Shown here piece after piece: positions 1 to 8,697 of a DNA stretch of 64,000 bases. The notes beneath the pieces were generated by a model. That model did no database searches. It saw only the letters and a list, made by a program, of their open reading frames with translations, and was not told the DNA's origin. The DNA lies in NCBI GenBank assembly GCA_003167415.1, contig PMTF01000019.1, positions 1 to 64,000 on the forward strand, in the 5' to 3' direction. Positions within the stretch are counted from its first letter, which is position 1; every line of letters starts with the position of its first letter. The DNA comes from Acidimicrobiaceae bacterium. GTDB taxonomy: Bacteria; Actinomycetota; Acidimicrobiia; Acidimicrobiales; RAAP-2. A program made the position numbers and the translations under genes.

Positions 1-983
1 CGCTCACCTCTTGACTGCGCCTGTCCCCACCCCGCGTCATGAATTGAACGATTCAGTTCGGCCTTTCTACTGGCACCGTTGGGCAGAAAAGCTCCCGGTT
101 GCTCCGGATCGGGTTTTCCTTTCGGTGCACGCACCATGTTGTTGATCTTGAGGTCCTCAATGGCGATGAAGTCGTAGTCGTTCACGAGTTGTCGGCTCAG
201 TTTGTGCGCTGCATCGCTTCGCTGATTTTTGATGTTGCGATGTAGTCGCACGACCTCATCAACCTGGCGTCGACGACGGTTCGATCCGCGCTGTTTGGTC
301 GCGAGATGACGCTGAGCTCGAGCGAGATTCTTCTGTGCATTTGCGCCGAAGTGCTTGCCTTTCCTCATTTCACCGTCACTGGTGGCGATCTGGTTCACGA
401 CGCCGAGATCGATGCCAATCTCGCAGCTGGTCGGTTCCAACGGCATCGCGGGCACCTTCACGCAACGCACACTGAGCCACCACTTGGCTCCTTCGCGCTT
501 CACGGTGATGGCCTTCGCATCGCCTATTAGAGATCGGTGATAATTGACCTTGATCTCGCCAATACCCTTCAGGTAGAGCCGTCGTTGCTGAATATTCAGT
601 TTCCAGCCACTACGATCTTGCCATTCGAGGGAGTCAAATCGACTCGCCGGCTTGAATCGCGGGAAACCTGGCGTCTCACCACGCTCCACTCGCCGATAGA
701 AGGCACCGTACGCTCGATCGAGCCTCTTGAGTGTGCCTCTACAGAGTGTGATTCCCGAACCGACGACCTCGGGTCGACACTCTTTCAGACCTGTGAGAGT
801 CCGACACTGGTCAAAGTAACTGACGGAGCGACGTTCCCAATTCCAGGCGCCGATTCGCTCTTCGAGTGCCGCGTTATACAACTCGCATTGATATCTCTGC
901 TGACTTAGCAGTGCCAGGGTTTGAAGTTTGGTTGGGTGAAGGCGGTAGAGAAGTGTGCGACAGCGGGAGCTGACTCGTGACAT
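1..983 (-). CDS. tnpB: TnpB RNA-guided nuclease / IS200-IS605 OrfB transposase, 3' end outside window
   Basis: Reading the minus strand from ATG 983 to the window edge gives an unbroken frame of about 327 residues. The N-terminal part is a TnpB helix-turn-helix-like region. The RuvC core begins with the motif GIDLGVVNQIATSDG, which holds the first catalytic Asp, at about residue 190. The second acidic motif, DFIAIEDLKINNMV, lies near residue 275. The zinc ribbon and the third catalytic Asp would lie beyond base 1. TnpB proteins are RNA-guided nucleases of IS200/IS605 and IS607 elements; their guide RNA normally overlaps the 3' end, which is not in the window. No frameshift is seen, so the visible part looks intact. 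A tnpA partner is not visible. Confidence 0.9.
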   Translation of the reverse strand, partial: MSRVSSRCRTLLYRLHPTKLQTLALLSQQRYQCELYNAALEERIGAWNWERRSVSYFDQCRTLTGLKECRPEVVGSGITLCRGTLKRLDRAYGAFYRRVERGETPGFPRFKPASRFDSLEWQDRSGWKLNIQQRRLYLKGIGEIKVNYHRSLIGDAKAITVKREGAKWWLSVRCVKVPAMPLEPTSCEIGIDLGVVNQIATSDGEMRKGKHFGANAQKNLARAQRHLATKQRGSNRRRRQVDEVVRLHRNIKNQRSDAAHKLSRQLVNDYDFIAIEDLKINNMVRAPKGKPDPEQPGAFLPNGASRKAELNRSIHDAGWGQAQSRGE

Positions 984-1038
984 ATCCGAACACAATGGTC
1001 GGCCCAATGCATCTCCAGACAGCAAGATTATTGAAGAA

Positions 1039-1065
1039 TTGGAACTGGGCCACTCCCAGTTCTAA
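1039..1065. repeat. Hairpin, candidate left end of the tnpB element
   Basis: An 11-bp stem (core GAACTGGG/CCCAGTTC, extended by a G-T and two A-T pairs) closes on the 5-nt loop CCACT. It lies about 55 bp upstream of the tnpB start and 50 bp before the tRNA. IS200/IS605 elements carry subterminal hairpins recognised by TnpA, so this may be the left end. No T-run follows on either strand, which argues against a terminator. Confidence 0.4.
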
Positions 1066-1114
1066 CGACCCTCAAAGTCGTCCGCGGGGACCAATCAAGT
1101 AGTGTTGCTCCTGC

Positions 1115-1187
<73 letters not shown>

Positions 1188-1306
1188 CTCTTCACGTGTA
1201 AAAGTTCGGCACTTACTTATCGAAACAGTTCCGGGACATCCTTTACACAACATCAGCTGATCCTTGACATCCGTCGGGCCGAAATTAGATGCCACGCAGA
1301 ACCGCG

Positions 1307-2617
1307 CTACTTACCGACCATTTCGTGGACGATCGCCGTGAAGTCCTCCGATCGCTCTTCCCAGTTTCTGTACAGGTCGAAGCTCGGGGCACCCGGAGAA
1401 AGCAAGATGACGCCATCATTGCTCAACGATTGGCGGGCTTCGGTGACCGCGTCGCGCATTGTTGACACCTCAATTTGAAGTAATCCAGGCGATAGTCGAG
1501 TCAGTTCTGCGCCAATTCGTCGACCGGCCTCGCCCATCGTGATGAGTACCGTCGACGCGCGTCGGGCCACGATTGCTTCAGCCAACGGCGCGTAGTCAAC
1601 ACCGCGGTCGAATCCGCCAGCGATGAGGGCGACCGAATCGTCGGCGAAGACCTCGAGGGCGGCGACCACTGGCAGGGCAGACGTCGCGAGTCCGTCGTCG
1701 ACGTAACGACGAGTCACGCCATCGACGTCCTCGATCACCACCAACGTGAGTCGACCTCGAAGAGGTTCGAACGTGGAGGCCGAGTCGAGTGCTCGCGCTC
1801 GCACCTCGTCGACGCTCCGGTGCGTGAGGAGAGCAACACCGCGGAGAGCGAGGGCGACATTCGAGTTGCTGTGCGCCCCGAGGAGACCCAGGGCAGCGGC
1901 GAGCTTCGTCTCGTCGGGGGCGATGAACGACACATCGCCGCCGAACTCATCGGCCAGCTCGCGAAAGCTTGGAATGTCCGGCACCAGGGTGTGATGTTCC
2001 CCAATCGCTCGCGTGAATGAGAGTTTGTCGCGTCGGTAGTCCTCGAGCGTGCCGTGCCAATCGAGATGGTCCGCGCCGAGCGAGGTCACGATCACGAGGC
2101 CCGGGGCCACGTCGATATCGACGCACTGAAAGCTCGAGACCTCGAGGACCAGCCATCCGTGTGCGACGTCGACGTCCGGGTCATAGGGCGGTTGCCCGAA
2201 GTTGCCGAGGCGCAACGCCGATTCGCCCAGACACTCGAAGAAGAAGGTCGCGAGGGCGGTCGTGGTCGACTTTCCCTTCGTACCGGTAATCGCCATCACT
2301 CTCGTGCGATCGATGTCGTGAAGCCAGAGGTTGAGCGCCGAAGTGACGGTGACGCCGTGCTCCTCCAGTTCGAGGACGTCCGCGCGTCGGCGCGGTATCC
2401 CCGGGCTCTTCAAAACGACGTCGCATTCGAGTAGTGCGTCGAGTCCGCCCTCGTGCGAGGCGATCACGTCCGGGTCTACGCCCGACGCGTCGTCAACGAG
2501 CACGATGGACTCAGCCACGTCCTCCAACCGTCGTCGAGTCGCGCGACCTTCGACGCCGTAGCCGAAGATGCCTACGCGTTTGCCGGCGAGGTCAGCGAAG
2601 CCAGTTAGCCGGGACAC
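1307..2617 (-). CDS. murD: UDP-N-acetylmuramoyl-L-alanine--glutamate ligase, MurD type (probably MurD2, L-Glu-adding)
   Basis: This 436-residue cytoplasmic Mur ligase adds glutamate to UDP-MurNAc-L-Ala using ATP. It has an N-terminal Rossmann-like domain (GIFGYGVEG, about 17-25), the ATP loop GTKGKST (112-118), LEVSSFQ with the Mg-binding Glu (about 159), HLDWHGTLEDY with the expected carbamylated Lys near 198, and a C-terminal domain ending in the motif LSPGAPSFD. It starts at GTG 2617 and overlaps the end of murL by 26 bp, so the two are translated together. Because MurL is its direct partner, it most likely uses L-Glu, like MurD2 of Xanthomonas, rather than D-Glu. The substrate stereochemistry is inferred from context and is not visible in the sequence. 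Confidence 0.9.
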   Translation of the reverse strand: MSRLTGFADLAGKRVGIFGYGVEGRATRRRLEDVAESIVLVDDASGVDPDVIASHEGGLDALLECDVVLKSPGIPRRRADVLELEEHGVTVTSALNLWLHDIDRTRVMAITGTKGKSTTTALATFFFECLGESALRLGNFGQPPYDPDVDVAHGWLVLEVSSFQCVDIDVAPGLVIVTSLGADHLDWHGTLEDYRRDKLSFTRAIGEHHTLVPDIPSFRELADEFGGDVSFIAPDETKLAAALGLLGAHSNSNVALALRGVALLTHRSVDEVRARALDSASTFEPLRGRLTLVVIEDVDGVTRRYVDDGLATSALPVVAALEVFADDSVALIAGGFDRGVDYAPLAEAIVARRASTVLITMGEAGRRIGAELTRLSPGLLQIEVSTMRDAVTEARQSLSNDGVILLSPGAPSFDLYRNWEERSEDFTAIVHEMVGK

Positions 2618-3878
2618 GACTAGTTCCTTGTGGTTCGAGCAGGTCGGAGAGTTCTCGCTCGGTGCGTAACTCGTGCGCCAGTACGACGAGGGCCGTCACG
2701 TCGCTCCATTCCTCGTGGTGGCTCACTTCGGTCAGCGCAACGGCGCTCTCGTCGGGGTCGCCCACGCACTCGAACGGTTTGTGTTCGGCACCCAGTCCCA
2801 CGAGCGTGCGAAGTTGTGCGTCGCGCGCCGGATCGCTCAACGGCTCGCTCGAGAAGATGGCGCGCAGGGCCGAGCGCGACATGAACGGAGCCAAGACCAG
2901 GTTGACGAATAGGCACTTGTCGCATTCGCCGCACCACTGCGGCGAGCGCTGATCCAGAACTTGAGCGAAGGCGCGATTGCAGCTCCGAAAGACGTGATGG
3001 TACTGCTCGAGTTGGCTGAACACTTGGGCGACCCACAGTTCACTGCGGTCGCGCAAGTAGCTGGCCACCACGAGTTCGTCGCCGACGCGTTCGGCGATCG
3101 CGTGACCGATCAGATTCTCCGCGTTCCAGGACTTGCTCCACTGGTGGTTGATGTCCGAGTTGTACCAGCGAAGGTTCGCCACCGATGACGAGTGTTCGTT
3201 GCTGAGCGCGACGCCGCCGCGACCCGAAGCGACGGCCGCCACCGCGGCCAATAAGGTCACCATCGCCGTCACCGGCACATGACCATTGAAGAAGGTTTCG
3301 TCGCCACGCACGATCTGGGGGTCGAGAGTGCGCGATGCGCGAACGACGTCGAGCCCAGTGACGGCGGCGGTCTCCTCGAGCGACGTGAAACGGCCCGTCG
3401 AAGGACTGACGACGAAGAGCGTCTGATCGACGTGCTCGCGCAACTTTTCGGTCGTCACCACCGAGTCGATGCCGCCCCCGAAGGGCGTGAGAACCCGATT
3501 CGTGTCGACGAAAGGTTCGAACGGTTCGACGCCGGTTCGCCCCTCGATCGTGACATCACTGAGTGGGATCTGATTGCGAAACGCGAACTCCCCCAGTCCA
3601 TCGGAGAGCGCGGCCTTGAGGAGTCGGCGACCCTGGGTTCCGAGGGGCGTCGGGCCCACGTCGATCCGCCGCGCCGCCCCGGCCTTGTAGTACGAAAGCC
3701 CGGCGACGAGGTACCAGAGTTGGGCCAGCGCGACCACCGCCGGCGCTTCGAGGGACTTCACCCCCTCGAACGTGACCGATTCGACGAAGGTCCGACCGTC
3801 GAGGTCGTAGGTCCCCGTAAGCGTGTCCGCCGAGACGTCGAGACCGACGTAACGAAACAGTTCGGCGCGTTCGTTCAC
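2592..3878 (-). CDS. murL: UDP-N-acetylmuramoyl-L-alanyl-L-glutamate epimerase MurL
   Basis: The protein has about 428 residues. MurL inverts the terminal L-Glu of UDP-MurNAc-L-Ala-L-Glu to D-Glu. Visible hallmarks are a PP-loop-like segment PFGGGIDSVVT (about 132-142), LSNEHSSS (about 226-233), NHQWSKSW (about 244-251), and a cysteine cluster CGECDKC (316-322) with another Cys near 300. I chose GTG 3878, which overlaps the pgeF stop in a 4-nt GTGA, over the longer GTG at 3917. It is the middle gene of pgeF-murL-murD. Recognition rests on motifs and on the characteristic neighbour murD. No racemase (murI) is seen in this window. The alternative call is a conserved hypothetical, but the pairing with murD makes MurL clearly preferable. 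Confidence 0.85.
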   Translation of the reverse strand: MNERAELFRYVGLDVSADTLTGTYDLDGRTFVESVTFEGVKSLEAPAVVALAQLWYLVAGLSYYKAGAARRIDVGPTPLGTQGRRLLKAALSDGLGEFAFRNQIPLSDVTIEGRTGVEPFEPFVDTNRVLTPFGGGIDSVVTTEKLREHVDQTLFVVSPSTGRFTSLEETAAVTGLDVVRASRTLDPQIVRGDETFFNGHVPVTAMVTLLAAVAAVASGRGGVALSNEHSSSVANLRWYNSDINHQWSKSWNAENLIGHAIAERVGDELVVASYLRDRSELWVAQVFSQLEQYHHVFRSCNRAFAQVLDQRSPQWCGECDKCLFVNLVLAPFMSRSALRAIFSSEPLSDPARDAQLRTLVGLGAEHKPFECVGDPDESAVALTEVSHHEEWSDVTALVVLAHELRTERELSDLLEPQGTSRVPANWLR

Positions 3879-4642
3879 GCGACGACCCGTCGCGCGACCA
3901 ATGCGAATCGACCGCACGGGCGCGCCGCGCGGTCACTGAAGAAGGTCGCTCCGCCGTCGGTCGATTGGCTGGCGACCGTGATGTGGTTCTCCGTGACCTT
4001 GAGCGCGAGGAGTTGGGCGACGGCCACGCAGCGCAGATCGAGCCGGGAGCGATCGCCGGTGTCGGGCGTCACCGCTCCAGGGACCGTCGTGAAGTGCTCG
4101 GCCACCTCCGGGCCGACTTGATAGGACGCGGCGGAGATGCACGGTCCTAGAAATGCGTGCACCGCGTCGTGATGCTCAAAGTTCTCCAGCGCGCTCTCGA
4201 GCACGTTGTTCTCGAGCCCTCGCCATCCGGCGTGGACGACCGCGAGGGTCGGCGAGTCCTCGTCGACCAAGAGGATCGGCAGGCAGTCCGCGACCAACAT
4301 CGCGACCGCGAAGCCGTCGCCGTAGTCGATGATGACGTCTCCGGAGCTGGCGGCGGTCGCCTGATTCGCGTTCACCACGTCGCGGCCGTGGACCTGGCTG
4401 ATGATGATGAGGCGATTGGTGTCAACCCCAATGGCCTCGGCCACGCGACGGCGATTTTCCAGAACGCTCGTGGGATCATCGTCGACGTGGTCGCCGAGAT
4501 TCAGCGACTCGTACGGAGCCGGACTCACGCCGCCGGAGCGGCCGGTGACGAATGCCCGGACGCCAAAATGACGTGCGAATTCAATCGGGTAGACGTTGAG
4601 CTCTCCGTGAGTTTTCGCCGAGAGAGTTAGTTCGACGGGCAC
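3875..4642 (-). CDS. pgeF: Peptidoglycan editing factor PgeF / multicopper-oxidase-like purine nucleoside phosphorylase (YfiH/YlmD family)
   Basis: The protein has 255 residues and the zinc site of the family: QVHG with His85, ADCLPILL with Cys120, and HAGWRG with His137, followed by GPCI. Family members act on purine nucleosides. In E. coli the homologue removes wrongly made UDP-MurNAc-L-Ser, keeping the muropeptide precursor pool clean. It is the first gene of the minus-strand operon, and its stop overlaps the murL start by 4 nt. That location directly before the enzymes acting on UDP-MurNAc-L-Ala fits an editing role. The start is GTG 4642; a start a few codons downstream cannot be excluded. 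The gene is divergent from tilS. Confidence 0.88.
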   Translation of the reverse strand: MPVELTLSAKTHGELNVYPIEFARHFGVRAFVTGRSGGVSPAPYESLNLGDHVDDDPTSVLENRRRVAEAIGVDTNRLIIISQVHGRDVVNANQATAASSGDVIIDYGDGFAVAMLVADCLPILLVDEDSPTLAVVHAGWRGLENNVLESALENFEHHDAVHAFLGPCISAASYQVGPEVAEHFTTVPGAVTPDTGDRSRLDLRCVAVAQLLALKVTENHITVASQSTDGGATFFSDRAARPCGRFALVARRVVA

Positions 4643-4933
4643 GATTCGCGGATTCCGTTCGAATTATCGGCGTGCCAATACTCACGGCGGCTGAATCGAC
4701 CCTGATTAAAGGCCCCCGTGTCGTGTCGATGACGGTCGATGTATAGCGAGGTACTCACCCTCGAAAGCCTATGGCCGAAGTGTCGACTCGTCGTTCCCGC
4801 CGCACCTCGGCGCCGGGGTTGGCACTGGCTCCCGAGAGCCGGCGCCGGGTCACGGCTTGGTGTGTACGTCAGTGGGACAGCGGGTTTCTGGATCACGGTC
4901 TTCACCTCATCAGCTATCTCGTGACAAAGCTCA
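4643..4933. promoter_or_regulatory. Divergent intergenic region between pgeF and tilS
   Basis: This 291-bp non-coding stretch must hold the promoters of the minus-strand cell-wall operon and the plus-strand tilS-to-lysS operon. I see no clear -35/-10 pair, operator or RNA gene in it. Confidence 0.4.
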
Positions 4934-5869
4934 TTGGACCAAACCGTGTCCGACACGCGCGAGGAGGACTTGCGTAACCTCTTGAAAATGACCACCGGAC
5001 TTTTGGCGCAGTGCCACTTCGCCGACGCGGGAACGCCGGTCGATCTCGCGGTCTCCGGAGGACCTGATTCTCTCGGGCTCCTCCTCCTCGCTCTCGAAGC
5101 CGGGCTCGTCATCACCGTGCACCACGTCGATCACCACGCTCGTGCGACCAGCGGTGCGGACGGCGATTACGTGGAGGGAATCTGTCAGCAACTGAACGTT
5201 GGTTTCCTTCGCCACGACGTCGTCGTGGAACCGGGTGGGAACTTTGAAGCACGTGCCCGTTCAGTCCGGCGTGCGTCGATGCCCTCCGGAGTCCTCACCG
5301 GTCACACGATGGACGACCTCGCCGAAACGGTGCTGCTCAATATGCTTCGCGGCGCCGGGCTTGACGGACTTTCTCCGATGGTGAACGACGTGACCAAACC
5401 GCTTCGCGACGTACGAAGAAGAGCACTTCACGAGTTGGTCGCCGAGTCGCCGTACGTCGCGGTCCACGACGAGACCAACGAAAGCCCGGCTTTTCGACGC
5501 AATCGAGTGCGTCACGAATTGATGACCATGCTCGACGACGTCGCTGGTCGCGATGTCGTGCCGATCCTGGCCCGACAGGCCGCGCTCTTGTTTGATGAGC
5601 GCACGTGGCTGGACGAACTCGCCCGGGACGATGCAGCGGTAACGCTCGAAGACGCCGACTGTCGTGTGTTGCGAACGTGGCCGCGCGCTCGACTTCGACG
5701 ATGGTTGCGGGCGCGACTGCGTGCGCCCGATCTAGGTGACGGAAGCCATCCACCGAGCGCCGACGACGTCGAACGAGCCATCGACGTCGTGGTGGGCGAC
5801 GTCGTCGCCATGGAGTTGAGCGGTGGGCGCCGACTGTCTCGACGAGACCAACACCTGTCGTTGCAGTAG
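4934..5869 (+). CDS. tilS: tRNA(Ile)-lysidine synthase TilS
   Basis: The enzyme ligates lysine to C34 of the CAU-anticodon tRNA-Ile, using ATP, so that it reads AUA. The protein has 311 residues: an N-type ATP pyrophosphatase domain with SGGPDS (41-46), HHVDHHAR (about 64-71) and GHTMDDLAET, followed by a short TilS substrate-binding domain. It is short compared with E. coli TilS, as is common in actinobacteria. It starts at TTG 4934, with GTG 4946 as an in-frame alternative. It heads the operon followed by hpt, as in Mycobacterium. Confidence 0.88.
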   Translation: MDQTVSDTREEDLRNLLKMTTGLLAQCHFADAGTPVDLAVSGGPDSLGLLLLALEAGLVITVHHVDHHARATSGADGDYVEGICQQLNVGFLRHDVVVEPGGNFEARARSVRRASMPSGVLTGHTMDDLAETVLLNMLRGAGLDGLSPMVNDVTKPLRDVRRRALHELVAESPYVAVHDETNESPAFRRNRVRHELMTMLDDVAGRDVVPILARQAALLFDERTWLDELARDDAAVTLEDADCRVLRTWPRARLRRWLRARLRAPDLGDGSHPPSADDVERAIDVVVGDVVAMELSGGRRLSRRDQHLSLQ

Positions 5870-5893
5870 CCACACCAGGTACGCTGGCCAGGC

Positions 5894-6463
5894 ATGGGTA
5901 GCCAATCTTCCAACGACTTCACCGCTCGATGGGCGCAACACGACCTCGGTGAGGTCGTGGTCTCGGCCAAAGAGGTGCACGACCGCGTGCTCGAACTGGG
6001 TCGCCAGATCACCAGTGACTACTCCGAGAGTCCGCCGCTGCTGGTGGGCGTTTTGAAGGGCGCGATCAACTTCATGTCCGATCTCATGCGCGCCATCGAA
6101 CTGCCGGTCGAGGTCGATTTCATGGCCGTCTCGTCCTACGGGGCGGCGACCAAGACCAGCGGCGTCGTGCGCATCGTGAAAGACCTCGACGTCGACCTGC
6201 TCGATCGCGAGGTGCTGATCGTCGAAGACGTCGTCGACTCTGGCCTCACGCTCAATTACCTGCGTCAGTACCTCGGCGCGCGCAATCCCCGGAGTCTGGA
6301 GGTCTGCGCGCTCCTCTTGAAAGAGGGTGAGCAACGCGTCGAACAGTCATTGAAGTACGTCGGCTTCACCATCCCTTCGGATTTCGTCGTGGGCTACGGC
6401 CTCGACGTCAACGAGCGCTACCGCAACCTCGACGCGATTTACACCTTCACCGGCGAGGCCTAG
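5894..6463 (+). CDS. hpt: Hypoxanthine phosphoribosyltransferase
   Basis: This purine salvage enzyme converts hypoxanthine or guanine plus PRPP to IMP or GMP in the cytoplasm. It has 189 residues. The PRPP-binding motif VLIVEDVVDSGLTL spans 107-120, and the purine-contacting C-terminus has the DFVVGYGLDVNERYRNL segment typical of bacterial HPRT. It lies 24 bp after tilS and 2 bp before folE. In many actinobacteria ftsH stands between hpt and folE; here it is absent. Confidence 0.93.
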   Translation: MGSQSSNDFTARWAQHDLGEVVVSAKEVHDRVLELGRQITSDYSESPPLLVGVLKGAINFMSDLMRAIELPVEVDFMAVSSYGAATKTSGVVRIVKDLDVDLLDREVLIVEDVVDSGLTLNYLRQYLGARNPRSLEVCALLLKEGEQRVEQSLKYVGFTIPSDFVVGYGLDVNERYRNLDAIYTFTGEA

Positions 6464-6465
6464 AC

Positions 6466-7047
6466 GTGGTCGATCAGGCGCGCGTGCAGCGTCTCGTGCG
6501 CGAGCTTCTCGAAGCCATTGGGGAAGACCCCACCCGAGCGGGGCTTCTGGAGACGCCGCGACGGGTGGCCGACATGTACGTCGAGTTGTTCGAAGGGATT
6601 GAGGCCGACCCCGGCGAATACCTTCGAGTGACCTTCGAAGCTGGTCACGACGAGATGGTGATGGTTCGCGACATTTCCTTCACGTCGCTCTGCGAGCACC
6701 ACCTCGTGCCTTTCGTCGGTTTCGCGCACGTGGCTTACCTACCCGGTCCCGAGGGGCACATCACCGGACTATCCAAACTGGCGCGAATGGTCGAGGGATA
6801 CGCGCGTCGCTTACAGGTCCAAGAGCGCATGACGACCGAGATCGTCGAAGCGATGGAACGCGAGCTGCAGCCCCGTGGCTCAATCGTGGTCATCGAGGCC
6901 GAGCACTTCTGCATGTCGATGCGCGGCGTCAAGAAGGCCGGCTCGACCACGGTCACCTCGGCCGTTCGAGGATCGTTTCGCTCCGATGCGGCGAGCCGCG
7001 CCGAGGCGTTGCAGTTCATCCATCAACGTCGGTCTGCATGGCGTTGA
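6466..7047 (+). CDS. folE: GTP cyclohydrolase I
   Basis: It converts GTP to 7,8-dihydroneopterin triphosphate, the first step of folate synthesis. The 193-residue protein has the zinc ligands in SLCEHHLVPF (Cys76, His78) and in EHFCMSMRG (Cys149), and the family signature GVKKAGSTTVTSA. The start is GTG 6466. Its end overlaps the folP start by 10 bp. It is the first of four consecutive folate genes, interrupted only by the gene at 7835. Confidence 0.95.
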   Translation: MVDQARVQRLVRELLEAIGEDPTRAGLLETPRRVADMYVELFEGIEADPGEYLRVTFEAGHDEMVMVRDISFTSLCEHHLVPFVGFAHVAYLPGPEGHITGLSKLARMVEGYARRLQVQERMTTEIVEAMERELQPRGSIVVIEAEHFCMSMRGVKKAGSTTVTSAVRGSFRSDAASRAEALQFIHQRRSAWR

Positions 7048-7838
7048 GCCCCAGCGTCATGGGCATCGTCAACGTCACGCCGGACTCGTTCTTTGCCGAA
7101 TCGCGCACGCTCTTAACGGCTGACGCCGTGGCGCGGGGACGGGCGCACTTCGACGCCGGCTGTGACATCGTCGACGTTGGCGGGGAGTCGACGCGACCGG
7201 GCGCGACGCCGGTCGCGGCCGACGAAGAGATCGCCCGCGTGGTGCCGGTGATCGAGCAGCTGTGCGCTTACGGACCGGTCTCGGTCGATACGCAAAAGGA
7301 GTCGGTGGCGCGCGCGGCCATCGCCGCCGGCGCGGACGTCCTCAACGACGTGTCGAGCACCCTGGTCGACGTAGCCGGTGAACTGGCGGTGGGCTACGTG
7401 GCCATGCACCGACAGGGCAATTCGACGACGATGCAACTGAAGCCGACCTACGACGACGTGGTCGCTGAGATCGGCGAGTTTCTGGCTGGCATGGCCGAGC
7501 GAGCACGAATGGCTGGCGTGAAATCACTCTGGCTCGATCCGGGCATTGGATTCGGCAAGACGACGGAGCACAACATCTCGCTGCTGGCCCACGTGTCGCA
7601 CTTCGTGGACCTCGCGAGCCGGTATCACGCCGGGGTACTGATTGGCACCAGTCGCAAGCGCTTCCTCGGTGACTTTCGAGGTGATTCGCTCGACGCGGAC
7701 CAGCGATTGGAGGGTTCGATCGCCACCGAGGCGTGGGCGCTCTTGCAAGGTGTCAGTATGGTACGAGTACACGACGCCACGGCCGCCGTTCAGCTCCGTG
7801 AGCTGCTCGCCCGTCCCGTCGAGGAGGTAGTCGCGTGA
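7038..7838 (+). CDS. folP: Dihydropteroate synthase
   Basis: It condenses 6-hydroxymethyl-dihydropterin pyrophosphate with p-aminobenzoate; sulfonamides target this enzyme. The 266-residue TIM barrel shows MGIVNVTPDSFF (8-19), DVGGESTRPGA (about 46-56), a SVDTQK loop, LDPGIGFGKT and GTSRKRFLG, which together form the pterin and phosphate sites. It starts at ATG 7038 inside the end of folE and overlaps the next gene by 4 nt. Confidence 0.95.
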   Translation: MALSPSVMGIVNVTPDSFFAESRTLLTADAVARGRAHFDAGCDIVDVGGESTRPGATPVAADEEIARVVPVIEQLCAYGPVSVDTQKESVARAAIAAGADVLNDVSSTLVDVAGELAVGYVAMHRQGNSTTMQLKPTYDDVVAEIGEFLAGMAERARMAGVKSLWLDPGIGFGKTTEHNISLLAHVSHFVDLASRYHAGVLIGTSRKRFLGDFRGDSLDADQRLEGSIATEAWALLQGVSMVRVHDATAAVQLRELLARPVEEVVA

Positions 7839-8335
7839 GGGGCAAGTGGGCTGCGGGTATCGAGCCGCGAAGTTTCACCTGGGTCTACAAGGGGATTCTG
7901 GCGGTCTCGGAACGTCCGGGCGGTTCCACCACCGTTCACCGCCGCGTTCGACGCGACGAAGAGTTGCTCTGGCTGAAGCACCAGGGCTTTGGTCGCGTGA
8001 TATCGATCCTGCCGGTGATGCAGAACCTCAGCGCCTATTTTGAACACGGCCTCACGGCGAGCCACTACGCCCTGCGCGGCGGACCGCAACAACGCGAGGT
8101 CCTGGAAGCCTGTTACCTGGACCTGGCGCATTCGATGTCCAACAAGACCATGGTCCTGTTGCACAGTGACGAAGTATCGGATCGACTGCTCGGCGTGATC
8201 GCCGGCTATCTGGTGTGGAGCCAGCGCGTCCCAACCGTGCCGCTCGCGATCGCTTACGTGGAGCGTCTCTTCAAGCGTTCGGTCGGACCGGACGGTCGAA
8301 CGGTGCTCTTCGACCTGCCCGAGGTGAGCGCGTGA
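7835..8335 (+). CDS. Dual-specificity-phosphatase-like protein lacking the catalytic cysteine, in the folate operon
   Basis: This 166-residue protein is not a known folate enzyme. Its layout resembles a dual-specificity phosphatase: an acidic DEELLWLKHQGFGRVISIL segment (about 42-60), and near residue 108 a segment VLLHSDEVSDRLLGVIAGYL where phosphatases have VHCxxGxxRS. The catalytic Cys position is Ser, while an Arg is kept nearby. It begins with a 4-nt GTGA overlap on folP and ends in a GTGA overlap with folB, so it is translationally embedded in the operon. A pseudophosphatase or a pterin/nucleotide-binding role is possible. The fold assignment is by eye. Confidence 0.5.
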   Translation: MRGKWAAGIEPRSFTWVYKGILAVSERPGGSTTVHRRVRRDEELLWLKHQGFGRVISILPVMQNLSAYFEHGLTASHYALRGGPQQREVLEACYLDLAHSMSNKTMVLLHSDEVSDRLLGVIAGYLVWSQRVPTVPLAIAYVERLFKRSVGPDGRTVLFDLPEVSA

Positions 8336-8697
8336 ACGACGTGATCGAACTGCGCGAACTTCGCTGCAGCGCGATCGTCGGCGTGCTCGCCGAGGAACGC
8401 GAACGGGCGCAGCCGCTCATCTTTGACCTCGAGCTGGTGCGCCCCTTTGAAGAGGCCGCCCTCAACGACGACATTGCCGAAACCACGAACTACGCCGACG
8501 TCCTGACCCTTACCTGTCGCACCGCGACCGAAGGCCGCTACCTCCTGCTCGAAACGTTGGCTTACCGCGTCGCCTACGAAGTCCTGGCGCTCGACGAAGA
8601 GATCGCCTCGGTCACGATCGCGGTGCGCAAGGTCCGCCCGCCGGTCGTCGAAGACGTCGCGTCGGTCGGCGTGCGCTGCACCGTTCATCGTCCGTAG
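8332..8697 (+). CDS. folB: Dihydroneopterin aldolase
   Basis: It cleaves 7,8-dihydroneopterin to 6-hydroxymethyl-dihydropterin and glycolaldehyde. The 121-residue protein has the FolB pattern: IELRELRCSAIVGVLAEER at the N-terminus (typical GxxGxxxxER), TTNYADV in the middle carrying the Tyr of the active site, LLETLAYRVA, and VRKVRPPV near the end. I chose GTG 8332, which overlaps the upstream stop in GTGA, over longer upstream starts that run antisense-like inside the previous gene. The stop overlaps the folK start by one base. Confidence 0.92.
   Translation: MNDVIELRELRCSAIVGVLAEERERAQPLIFDLELVRPFEEAALNDDIAETTNYADVLTLTCRTATEGRYLLLETLAYRVAYEVLALDEEIASVTIAVRKVRPPVVEDVASVGVRCTVHRP

Noticed and set aside
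1039-1065. Hairpin as a transcription terminator
   Set aside because: No T-run follows on either strand; its place beside tnpB fits an element end better.
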